A stretch of DNA of 11,429 nucleotides from assembly GCA_027296045.1 (NCBI GenBank), contig JAPUJS010000337.1, positions 1-11,429 on the forward strand, written 5' to 3'. Positions 1 to 5,834 of the stretch are shown one piece after another. The translations under genes were made by a program, and so were the position numbers. This DNA comes from a bacterium (lineage in GTDB: Bacteria > Latescibacterota > UBA2968). Within the stretch, counting starts at the first letter, position 1; every line of letters starts with the position of its first letter. The notes beneath the pieces were generated by a model. The model did no database searches. It saw only the letters and a program-made list of their open reading frames with translations, and was not told the DNA's origin.

Positions 1-151
1 TCGCTCCAGCCGCATCCAAATCTTTCGCCACCAGCCCCCGGTTCGCCTGACTCACCTGCACCAGAGGTTCTCCGGTCTGGATGTGCGCAACTTCCTGAAC
101 GCTCAAACTCGTGTACGGCTTTCCAGCTCTTAAGATAGGAATGTGAACCAT
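1..151 (-). CDS. Probable aldehyde dehydrogenase / acyl-CoA reductase, N-terminal fragment
   Basis: The frame starts at an ATG at 149-151 and stays open to the window edge, giving 50 residues that begin MVHIPILRAGKPYTSL and continue with a QTGEPLVQVSQANRGL segment. The start is supported by an AGGA Shine-Dalgarno core six bases upstream. I recognise the N-terminus as similar to aldehyde dehydrogenases encoded beside LuxE/PaaK-like ligases in several environmental phyla; this is a memory-based family call, and the catalytic Cys and Glu lie outside the window. The start is 20 nt after the toxin stop and all genes share the strand, so it is probably the last visible gene of the operon. With the upstream ligase it could reduce an activated acyl group to an aldehyde, analogous to the LuxE/LuxC pair. 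Truncated by the window edge. Confidence 0.5.
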   Translation of the reverse strand, partial: MVHIPILRAGKPYTSLSVQEVAHIQTGEPLVQVSQANRGLVAKDLDAAGA

Positions 152-171
152 AGAAATTCCTGGAGAATCAT

Positions 172-429
172 TCAATAGTGATAACGACAAGCCAAAATTC
201 TGATTTTTTCTTTCTGCACTTCATAAACCAACCTGTGTTCTCGATCAATTCGACGAGACCAACATCCTCGTAAATCGTGCTTTAATGGCTCTGGTTTGCC
301 CGTTCCTCGAAAAGGATCACGTTGTATTTCTTTGATGAGATTAACGATTCGAAGCGCAGTCTTGCGATCTCTTCGAATCCACCAGGCCAGATCTTCAAAA
401 CCCGCTGGATCAAATTCCAAGCTTCTCAA
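172..429 (-). CDS. yoeB: YoeB-family toxin (RelE superfamily ribosome-dependent mRNA interferase)
   Basis: The 85-residue product matches YoeB in length and signature: a central GKPEPLKHDLRGCWSRRID block, EHRLVY, and a C-terminal CRYHY. The catalytic residues known for E. coli YoeB (Glu46, Arg65, His83) correspond to Glu47, Arg66 and His84 here, so the toxin looks intact. The start is TTG at 427-429, chosen because it gives the usual MRxLxF opening and is preceded by GAGG at about six bases; no ATG fits. It overlaps the antitoxin 3' end by 20 nt, which implies translational coupling. By family knowledge the toxin enters the ribosomal A site and cleaves mRNA, and the cognate antitoxin neutralises it. 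It lies between the ligase and the reductase gene rather than in a stand-alone locus. Confidence 0.9.
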   Translation of the reverse strand: MRSLEFDPAGFEDLAWWIRRDRKTALRIVNLIKEIQRDPFRGTGKPEPLKHDLRGCWSRRIDREHRLVYEVQKEKIRILACRYHY

Positions 430-622
430 GGGCTTCCTCGAATGGAATACCGTCTTGACGATGTTTCGCTTCCAGGAGCCGCTTTTTCATCGTCTCACTT
501 TGGAAGAGATAGGTTGTTTCTAATTCCGAGGTAATCTCATTCCAGAGATCAATCGGAACAACAACCCCTTTTACTTCTCCCCGATCATCTGAGACATACT
601 GAACGTCTTCTAATTCACTCAT
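410..622 (-). CDS. Phd/YefM-type antitoxin partner of YoeB
   Basis: This 70-residue acidic protein opens MSELEDVQYVSDDRGEVKGVVVP and ends EEALEKLGI. The QYVsDdrGevkgVVvPidlWneI pattern resembles the short Phd/YefM-like antitoxins with a QYVTDE-type N-terminal strand followed by a helical toxin-wrapping tail. The frame stays open further upstream, but the ATG at 620-622 is preferred: GGAGAG lies six bases before it, and a longer protein would extend into the ligase gene. It begins 22 nt after the ligase stop and overlaps the toxin by 20 nt. By family knowledge it binds and blocks YoeB and, with it, represses its own promoter. No separate promoter stands out in the short gap, so it may depend on operon transcription or on a promoter inside the ligase gene. 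Confidence 0.82.
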   Translation of the reverse strand: MSELEDVQYVSDDRGEVKGVVVPIDLWNEITSELETTYLFQSETMKKRLLEAKHRQDGIPFEEALEKLGI

Positions 623-644
623 CGCATTCTCTCCAAAATGAGGT

Positions 645-1733
645 TTAATAAACCCCCACAACAACCGACTCTTGCAGCTCTGAAAGCAACCCCAGATTTC
701 GCACCCCATCCCACGGATAGGCCGCAATCGGCTCGGCCCGCTCCGCTTCATCCCGTTCTAGGAATCGCGGCATAAAAAACTCTCTGGTCAACGTCGTCAA
801 CATCACCCGCCCAACCGCATTGTAATCTACGACCTCGTCTGTGTTGTCTGGGTTCACCAGTTCGATAAAGGCCCGGGGTACTGGCGGATAGTACGTAATA
901 GCATAATGATCGGCCGGATCAAACGGCTTGGAATATGCCAATCCCATCAACGTGTTGCCATAGGTCGGAACAAAATCAAGCCCGGGAATCAATTCCTCCC
1001 GGGCAAAGCGGTGAAACTGTGCATTCATCTCCGTCCCGCCACAAAAAATGCCCGAAATACCGGCCTTCTCCAGCGAGATTTTCGCACACAGTTCTTCCAG
1101 CAATTTCGGCGTCGTAAACATGCATTTCACATGGTCATTGGCCCGCAAAATGGTCAACGCTTGATCGATCACGTGGGATTTGTAAAGCTCCAGTTCCTGA
1201 AGCGCTCCCCGCTTAATCAGTTTGTTCACCCACCGAGGGTCCAGATCCACCAGAAAACAGATGCCCCCCCGAATCTGACACAAATATTCCACGGCCAGCC
1301 GCAACCGCCTCGGCCCCGTCGGTCCCAGCATCAACCAGTCGGCCCCTTTCGGAAACGTTTTGTCCGAAAGGTTTTCGCTGAACATTTCATAATCGATCTG
1401 AAAATCATTCTGACTCACCCGATATTTGGGCACCCCGGTCGACCCACCCGTCTCAAACACATACGTCCGATTTCCTTCACACCCTTTGGGAATCCATCGC
1501 CGAACCGGCCCCCCCCGCAACCATTCGTCTTCAAAATGGCCCAAAAGTTTGAGATCCTCATACCCCCCAATATCTTTCCGTGGGTCAAAATCCAGCTCCG
1601 CTGCAAATTCCAGCCAGAACGAACACCCGGTTTCCGGGTTAAAATGCCAGTCCACCATCTCCCGCACATGGGCATCCAGTGTTTCCTGCGCTTTTTTCAG
1701 TTCATCCAATTTCGGTGTTTCCAAAACTTCCAT
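645..1733 (-). CDS. LuxE/PaaK-like adenylate-forming ligase (acyl-activating enzyme)
   Basis: The 362-residue protein carries the ANL-superfamily phosphate-binding loop FETGGSTGVPK (about residues 93-103), an A5-like PTYGNTLMGLA segment (about 266-276), and an A7-like arginine-aspartate pair in FLERDEAERA (about 337-338). It has the compact length of LuxE-type acyl-protein synthetases and lacks the full C-terminal lysine-bearing domain of acyl-CoA synthetases. It should activate a carboxylic acid as an acyl-adenylate and pass it to a thiol. The acid is unknown; PaaK-like aryl or LuxE-like fatty acyl substrates are both possible. The ATG at 1731-1733 has an AGG about eight bases upstream. The gene is soluble-looking, with no signal peptide. 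It is followed after 22 nt by the toxin-antitoxin pair and then by the probable reductase, its likely functional partner. Confidence 0.78.
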   Translation of the reverse strand: MEVLETPKLDELKKAQETLDAHVREMVDWHFNPETGCSFWLEFAAELDFDPRKDIGGYEDLKLLGHFEDEWLRGGPVRRWIPKGCEGNRTYVFETGGSTGVPKYRVSQNDFQIDYEMFSENLSDKTFPKGADWLMLGPTGPRRLRLAVEYLCQIRGGICFLVDLDPRWVNKLIKRGALQELELYKSHVIDQALTILRANDHVKCMFTTPKLLEELCAKISLEKAGISGIFCGGTEMNAQFHRFAREELIPGLDFVPTYGNTLMGLAYSKPFDPADHYAITYYPPVPRAFIELVNPDNTDEVVDYNAVGRVMLTTLTREFFMPRFLERDEAERAEPIAAYPWDGVRNLGLLSELQESVVVGVY

Positions 1734-1755
1734 TGCAGAACCTTTTTCAATTTTT

Positions 1756-1781
1756 CATTTTCAGATCTGAATCTGAAAATG
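1756..1781. repeat. Perfect 11-bp inverted repeat between two operon genes
   Basis: The arms CATTTTCAGAT and ATCTGAAAATG are exact complements around a four-base loop. It lies in the 60-nt gap between the second propeller gene and the ligase. On the transcribed strand it is followed by A-rich rather than T-rich sequence, so it does not look like an intrinsic terminator for this operon. It could protect or tune the intercistronic mRNA, or be a protein-binding palindrome. Confidence 0.7.
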
Positions 1782-1793
1782 AGCGAGCACCCT

Positions 1794-3227
1794 CTACTCC
1801 TTAATCGCATACAGGATATTCCGCGTCCCAATATACAGCACCCCGTCCTTTGCCACCGGCGTCGTATAAACCGAACTGCCCATATTAATTTCATTGATCA
1901 ACTTCATCTCTGTCCCGGCCTGCAAAATCGCCATATCCCCATCTTCATCGCCAATATAAACCTTCCCGTCCGCAACAAAAGGAGACCCCCAAATCGCCGC
2001 AAAGGTATCGTATCTCCAGTGTTGCTTGCCCGTTTTCAAATCCAGACAATATACAAATCCACTCAAATCATCCGCATACAGCAAACCGTCTGAAATCGAC
2101 ACCGTCGAAATGGTCCGATTAAAAGTCTCATCCCCAAAATGCCACACCTCATGCGTTTTGGTCACATCGCCTTTCCCCGTTGCATCAATCGCCCACAGAT
2201 GCCCAATTCCCTCCCCGTGTTCCGGGTCCTGCCCCATACCAATAAACACCTTATTGTCATACACTACCGGCGTGGAAATAAACGCATTCCGAGTCCCACG
2301 CCCGCCCAGTTGCCAGACCGAATCTTTCGGATTGCCATCAAACTTCCAGATCAAATCGCCATTTTTAGGGTTCAGCGCATACACCCATCCATCCCCCCCC
2401 GGACAAATTACCTGCGGCGTCCCGTTAACCACCCCATAGGACGGGTTGGACCACTGCCCGTGCAAAATACGCTCGCCCGGATAATCCTTTTCCCAAACCA
2501 GCGCACCCGTCTTCAAATCCATCGCAATAAAACTGGGCGCCAGTGGAGAAGGAATCGCCACATGCCCTTCGTCAACCCCATTGCTTGTAATCACAAATAA
2601 CAACCCCTCCGCACCCACGGGGGAACAGGTCGCCAGATTGTGCGGGAACACATCCAGCTCTTCCATCATATCGTATTCCCAAACAATATCCAGACCAATC
2701 TCACTGGTTTCCTGCTCGTCCACATAAGGCCCGTCGTTCTCCCCATCCCGAAATCCTTCGGTATCGGCACACACAATCCGACCCTGATTGGAAATATAAT
2801 ACATCCGGTCGCCTTCAATATAAGGCGTCGAACAAATCCCCTGCTGCGGCCAATCATTCACCCGGCCGGCGGGCAATTTGGGATGCGCGGCCTGCCACAA
2901 AAACTGACCGTCCGCTTCTTGAAAAGCCATCATCACGCCCCGGTCTCCTTGAATTTTTTCATTTCGAGCGTTCTGATTATTGGTCCCCATAAACACCTTC
3001 CTGCCAATCACAACCGGTCCGGCATACGACTGGGCACCCAGGTTTGCTTTCCACTTGATATTTTCACCCGTTTCCACATCCCACTTTGTCGGCAAATTCT
3101 TCTCATCCGACACCAAATTCCGCGAAGGTGTAATACCCCACATCGCGGTTTCCTGGGCAACCCCTTTCGACGCCATTAAAACCCCAACAGCCATCATACA
3201 CCCACTCAAAATTTGTTTCAGTCTCAT
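1794..3227 (-). CDS. Secreted PQQ-type (BamB-like) beta-propeller repeat protein
   Basis: The 477-residue product has a Sec signal peptide (residues 1-25, positive start, hydrophobic core, cleavage likely after VAQ), followed by propeller blades. Each repeat ends in the tryptophan-docking pattern AxDxxTGxxxW or a variant: MDLKTGALVWE (about 246-256), LNPKNGDLIWK (about 295-305), LDLKTGKQHWR (about 405-415). The C-terminus ends cleanly with the strand VLYIGTRNILYAIKE. Such propellers bind partners or, in true quinoproteins, PQQ. I see no vicinal Cys-Cys pair and no CxxCH haem motif, so a redox role is not supported. It should act in the periplasm. It lies 65 nt downstream of the larger propeller gene and 60 nt before the ligase. 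The ATG at 3225-3227 has only a weak purine-rich GAAGAG site. Confidence 0.82.
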   Translation of the reverse strand: MRLKQILSGCMMAVGVLMASKGVAQETAMWGITPSRNLVSDEKNLPTKWDVETGENIKWKANLGAQSYAGPVVIGRKVFMGTNNQNARNEKIQGDRGVMMAFQEADGQFLWQAAHPKLPAGRVNDWPQQGICSTPYIEGDRMYYISNQGRIVCADTEGFRDGENDGPYVDEQETSEIGLDIVWEYDMMEELDVFPHNLATCSPVGAEGLLFVITSNGVDEGHVAIPSPLAPSFIAMDLKTGALVWEKDYPGERILHGQWSNPSYGVVNGTPQVICPGGDGWVYALNPKNGDLIWKFDGNPKDSVWQLGGRGTRNAFISTPVVYDNKVFIGMGQDPEHGEGIGHLWAIDATGKGDVTKTHEVWHFGDETFNRTISTVSISDGLLYADDLSGFVYCLDLKTGKQHWRYDTFAAIWGSPFVADGKVYIGDEDGDMAILQAGTEMKLINEINMGSSVYTTPVAKDGVLYIGTRNILYAIKE

Positions 3228-3292
3228 CGCACACTCTTCTGTAAGTTAAGGTTCACATCGATTTAAAAAGTTGAAGGTTCTCGATCAAAATT

Positions 3293-5461
3293 CTATTGCC
3301 ACACCTTCACATTGTCATAATAAATTGTCGCCGGTGAATACCCATAAAGCCCGGGACTTCCTTCTCGAATCGGCAACGGATCTTCCGCTTCAATCGACCA
3401 GGCCTCAGGCTCCGTTTCGCCCCGCTTCCAGGCCTTCCCCCGAACAATCGCCTTTCCTTCCACCACATCCACCTTCATCTTCACGGTGTACCACACGTCC
3501 ATATCCCACTGAAAGTCGACTGTTTTGGCCATCCGCAAATCCGAAGACCAGGACCGCACTTGCAATCGCTGGTGGATCCCTTGTAGGTCCAGCGTATAGC
3601 GATGGGCGACCAAACCCATATCGGAGCGACGACGACGATTTTGCGATCCCTTCATATCTGCCTGAATCGTATATCCTTTCATACTGGGCGGACCCACATA
3701 CAGATTGGACCGATTTAAACCCCTTGCAGCAGGCCCCTTGACCAGCACCTTGTTCTCTCCCTGCTCCTGCACCAAAAATTTACTGCCACCCCAAACCCAA
3801 TGACGAGGGTTTTTCCCCACTTCAATCCCTTCAAAGTCTTCCGACCAGGGCAACCCGGGCACAACACGCACCCAGGCCTTCCCGACCAGCTCACCCGACT
3901 TGGCAACCACCCAACCGGCCTGTCCAACTTTCGAAGGCCGAAACTGCCCCCCTTCAATCGTGCCAGCCAGCCCTTCCAATGACCAGGCTGCATCCACCTG
4001 GCCAATCCACCGGCCTTTTGCATCATACGCCCTGACGTGCAGCGGCAATACTTCGCCTTCCTCCAGGGTTGACTCGCCCGGAACAGCCAGTATTTTGGCA
4101 GGCGTTGCGCCAACGGAGGCAGCTTCGGGCTTCATAAAAGGAGAGGAAGTTACCTTGAAGGGAACATTCGGATCGCCCAAACAGAATAACCCCGCTTCCG
4201 TCGCAAAATAAACCCGGCCATAGGCCACAGCCACCGATCCATAAATCTCGGCATGCCCCCCATCGGGCATGCGAATTTTCTTCTTGTCCAGCACCTCAAC
4301 CCCGGCATCCCCAACCTTTAAAATCTGAAATACGCCATTCACTTCCGTCACATACAACTTGCCATCTGCCCAGGTAGGAGACCCCTTACCCACAGTGCCA
4401 ATGTTCTGTTCCCAATACGGTTTTCCCGTCTCCCCATCCAAACAGTGTACATTGGCAGAGTTATCTATCACATAAACCCGACCCCCGTGCACCGCCGGAG
4501 AAGCATACCCTATGGTCATCCCATGATTCTTCCAGAGTTCTTCGCCCGTCGTAGCATCCAAACACACCACCGCCCCCAGAGCGGTATCGCCGACATTTTC
4601 TTCGCTGTGGGTCGCATAAACCCGATTCCCGGAGACCACAGGAGAGGTGTTAATCCCCCGCTTGGACAATTGATACCCCCAGACTTTCTCTCCGGTCCCG
4701 ACCTGAAACGCAAAAATCCCACCATTTCCATTTCCTGCCACCAACAATCGCTGTCCGTCAATCGTCGCGGACACGGGCGTGGAATACACCGTCAAATCAA
4801 CCTGTCCACCGCCGCCCGGACGAGACATCCACACCGTTTCACCCGTGCGCTTATCCATGCCAAAGTAACGATGAGAAGGCGGTCCAGGCACGGCCCAACC
4901 GAGATTCCCCATACTGATAATCACCAGATCCCCTTCGACAACCGGCGTATGCAACCGCCCGCCATACCCCGAAAACCGGTTAAACTCTTCGGTTAAGGAC
5001 CGGACCCACTGAATCGCACCCTCTTTGTCAAAACACACCAACAACCCACTCACCAGATGCGCATACACATTTCCCGTCTCCCCATCGACGCCCAAACTCG
5101 CCCAACCCAATCGGTTAGAGGGAATCGTCGAATGCCACACATGAAACTTATGCTCCCACAGCAACTTGCCCGTCTCCGCATCAAAACTTGCCACATGCTC
5201 CTGCTCGCTAATGTCCTTTCCCGTCCGCCCAATCACATAAACCTGCCCATTGGCAATCACCGGGGTAGACCGGCCAATAAAATCTGATCTCCAGATCCGA
5301 TTTTCGCCCTCCAAAGACCAGGTCGAAACCAGCCCGGTCTCCAGAGACGCCCCGGATTGCATCGGTCCTCGCCAGTGCGTCCAGTCAGATGCCGAAGCCA
5401 CACCCGGAGCTCCCGGCAGCAGATAACAAAGTACAAACATCAAAATATTCCGCGCTTTCAT
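3293..5461 (-). CDS. Secreted multidomain PQQ-type beta-propeller protein with Ig-like and lectin-like C-terminus
   Basis: The 722-residue product starts with a signal peptide (residues 1-24, cleavage likely at VASA|SD) and a DWTHWRGP opening typical of planctomycete-style propeller proteins. Propeller repeats with TG..W docking motifs occur at about 94-104, 203-212, 253-262, 301-311 and 341-351. Around 450-535 there is an Ig-like (Big-type) segment with PGESTLEEGE, VRAYDAKGRW and GTIEGGQF. Residues 538-722 begin LPWSEDFEG and end IYYDNVKVWQ, the usual opening and closing of concanavalin A/LamG-like or DUF1080-like folds, so carbohydrate binding is possible. There is no vicinal Cys pair or haem motif. 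It is the first gene of the operon; the ATG at 5459-5461 follows AAGGA by about six bases. Confidence 0.85.
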   Translation of the reverse strand: MKARNILMFVLCYLLPGAPGVASASDWTHWRGPMQSGASLETGLVSTWSLEGENRIWRSDFIGRSTPVIANGQVYVIGRTGKDISEQEHVASFDAETGKLLWEHKFHVWHSTIPSNRLGWASLGVDGETGNVYAHLVSGLLVCFDKEGAIQWVRSLTEEFNRFSGYGGRLHTPVVEGDLVIISMGNLGWAVPGPPSHRYFGMDKRTGETVWMSRPGGGGQVDLTVYSTPVSATIDGQRLLVAGNGNGGIFAFQVGTGEKVWGYQLSKRGINTSPVVSGNRVYATHSEENVGDTALGAVVCLDATTGEELWKNHGMTIGYASPAVHGGRVYVIDNSANVHCLDGETGKPYWEQNIGTVGKGSPTWADGKLYVTEVNGVFQILKVGDAGVEVLDKKKIRMPDGGHAEIYGSVAVAYGRVYFATEAGLFCLGDPNVPFKVTSSPFMKPEAASVGATPAKILAVPGESTLEEGEVLPLHVRAYDAKGRWIGQVDAAWSLEGLAGTIEGGQFRPSKVGQAGWVVAKSGELVGKAWVRVVPGLPWSEDFEGIEVGKNPRHWVWGGSKFLVQEQGENKVLVKGPAARGLNRSNLYVGPPSMKGYTIQADMKGSQNRRRRSDMGLVAHRYTLDLQGIHQRLQVRSWSSDLRMAKTVDFQWDMDVWYTVKMKVDVVEGKAIVRGKAWKRGETEPEAWSIEAEDPLPIREGSPGLYGYSPATIYYDNVKVWQ

Positions 5462-5483
5462 ACGCCATCCTTAGTGTTTTAAG

Positions 5484-5499
5484 CCCCATCGGGACGGGG
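5484..5499 (-). promoter_or_regulatory. GC-rich hairpin in the operon 5' leader
   Basis: On the minus-strand transcript CCCCGU pairs with AUGGGG around a CCCG loop (six pairs, one G-U). It lies in the roughly 65-nt leader, shortly upstream of the AAGGA ribosome binding site of the 722-residue propeller gene. It could stabilise the mRNA 5' end or affect translation. No known riboswitch or leader class is recognised. Confidence 0.4.
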
Positions 5500-5532
5500 A
5501 CAAAGGGTTCTATCTGGACCAGGACCGATCAT

Positions 5533-5560
5533 AGTATACCTAAAAAACCCCGAAAATCAA
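5533..5560 (-). promoter_or_regulatory. Sigma70-type promoter for the propeller/ligase operon
   Basis: On the minus strand there is a TATACT -10 box (5533-5538) and a TTGATT -35 box (5555-5560) separated by 16 bases. Transcription would start near 5526, leaving a leader of about 65 nt before the ATG at 5461. It is the best promoter match in the gene-free stretch upstream of the operon. Confidence 0.6.
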
Positions 5561-5641
5561 GGCAAATAGAGAAAAGTAACACTATTGTAAAAAATGACTT
5601 AGAACAAAAAACGGGCCTACTTGGGTCTGGATAAAAAAGAA

Positions 5642-5760
5642 GTGAAAATAATAGATTCACGGCTTTGGATTAGACGATGAAAATCGGCTTGTTGTTCCAT
5701 TTTTTCAAGGCCTGCAAGACAAAAAGGCACCCCGGTCAGAGATGCCCTTGCCATAATCCA
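5642..5760. other. Dense inverted-repeat segment with overlapping short open frame; nature unknown
   Basis: This is the part of the 373-nt gene-free region not explained by the promoter or terminator. A 7-bp perfect closing stem (TGGATTA at 5666-5672 with TAATCCA at 5754-5760) encloses three further pairings: CGAT/ATCG around a GAAA loop (5675-5686), GGCTTG with CAAGgCC (5686-5712, one bulge), and GCAAG/CTTGC (5714-5718 with 5747-5751) enclosing GGCA/TGCC (5726-5729 with 5743-5746). Another GTGAA/TTCAC pair lies at 5642-5660. A 45-codon minus-strand frame (5617-5754, opening MARASLTGVPFCLAG) overlaps it but has no properly spaced ribosome binding site. The inner hairpin followed by five T on the minus strand could also act as a weak second terminator. 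It could be a structured RNA, a palindromic repeat or chance; not a recognised family. Confidence 0.35.
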
Positions 5761-5777
5761 TGAAGCGAACTCCAAAC

Positions 5778-5821
5778 AAAAAACGAGGTCATACCGGACC
5801 CATGGTATAACCTCGTTTTTT
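5778..5821 (-). terminator. Intrinsic terminator after the intact RND gene (possibly bidirectional)
   Basis: Eighteen-base arms (5778-5795 and 5804-5821) pair around an eight-base loop with a single mismatch, which is a G-U pair on the minus-strand RNA. The minus-strand RNA ends in a run of U, starting 14 nt after the RND stop codon. The A and T runs on both sides would let it work in either direction, but there is no plus-strand gene to serve. Confidence 0.88.
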
Positions 5822-5834
5822 ATGCGCCCCGTAT

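Noticed and set aside
410..751. Longer 113-residue version of the antitoxin
   Set aside because: The extra N-terminal part overlaps the ligase 3' end in another frame and looks non-family, while the internal ATG at 622 has a well-placed Shine-Dalgarno site.
906..2093. Long plus-strand open frame (395 codons)
   Set aside because: It runs antisense across the 3' part of one propeller gene and the ligase gene, both with clear family motifs. Its product is rich in Pro, His, Arg and Ile with no recognisable domain, so it is a shadow of C-rich antisense sequence.
3198..3200. Lipobox-like LSGC at residues 7-10 of the 477-residue propeller protein
   Set aside because: Only nine residues precede the Cys and the hydrophobic stretch comes after it, so a normal signal peptide cleaved after VAQ fits better.
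3293..5461. Reading the 722-residue propeller as a PQQ-dependent alcohol dehydrogenase
   Set aside because: No vicinal Cys pair, no CxxCH haem site and no dehydrogenase-specific motif are visible; only the generic propeller repeat is supported.
5666..5760. tRNA-like cloverleaf suggested by the 7-bp closing stem
   Set aside because: The arms have the wrong sizes, there is no TTC-type T-loop sequence and no anticodon arm of proper length, so it is not a tRNA.
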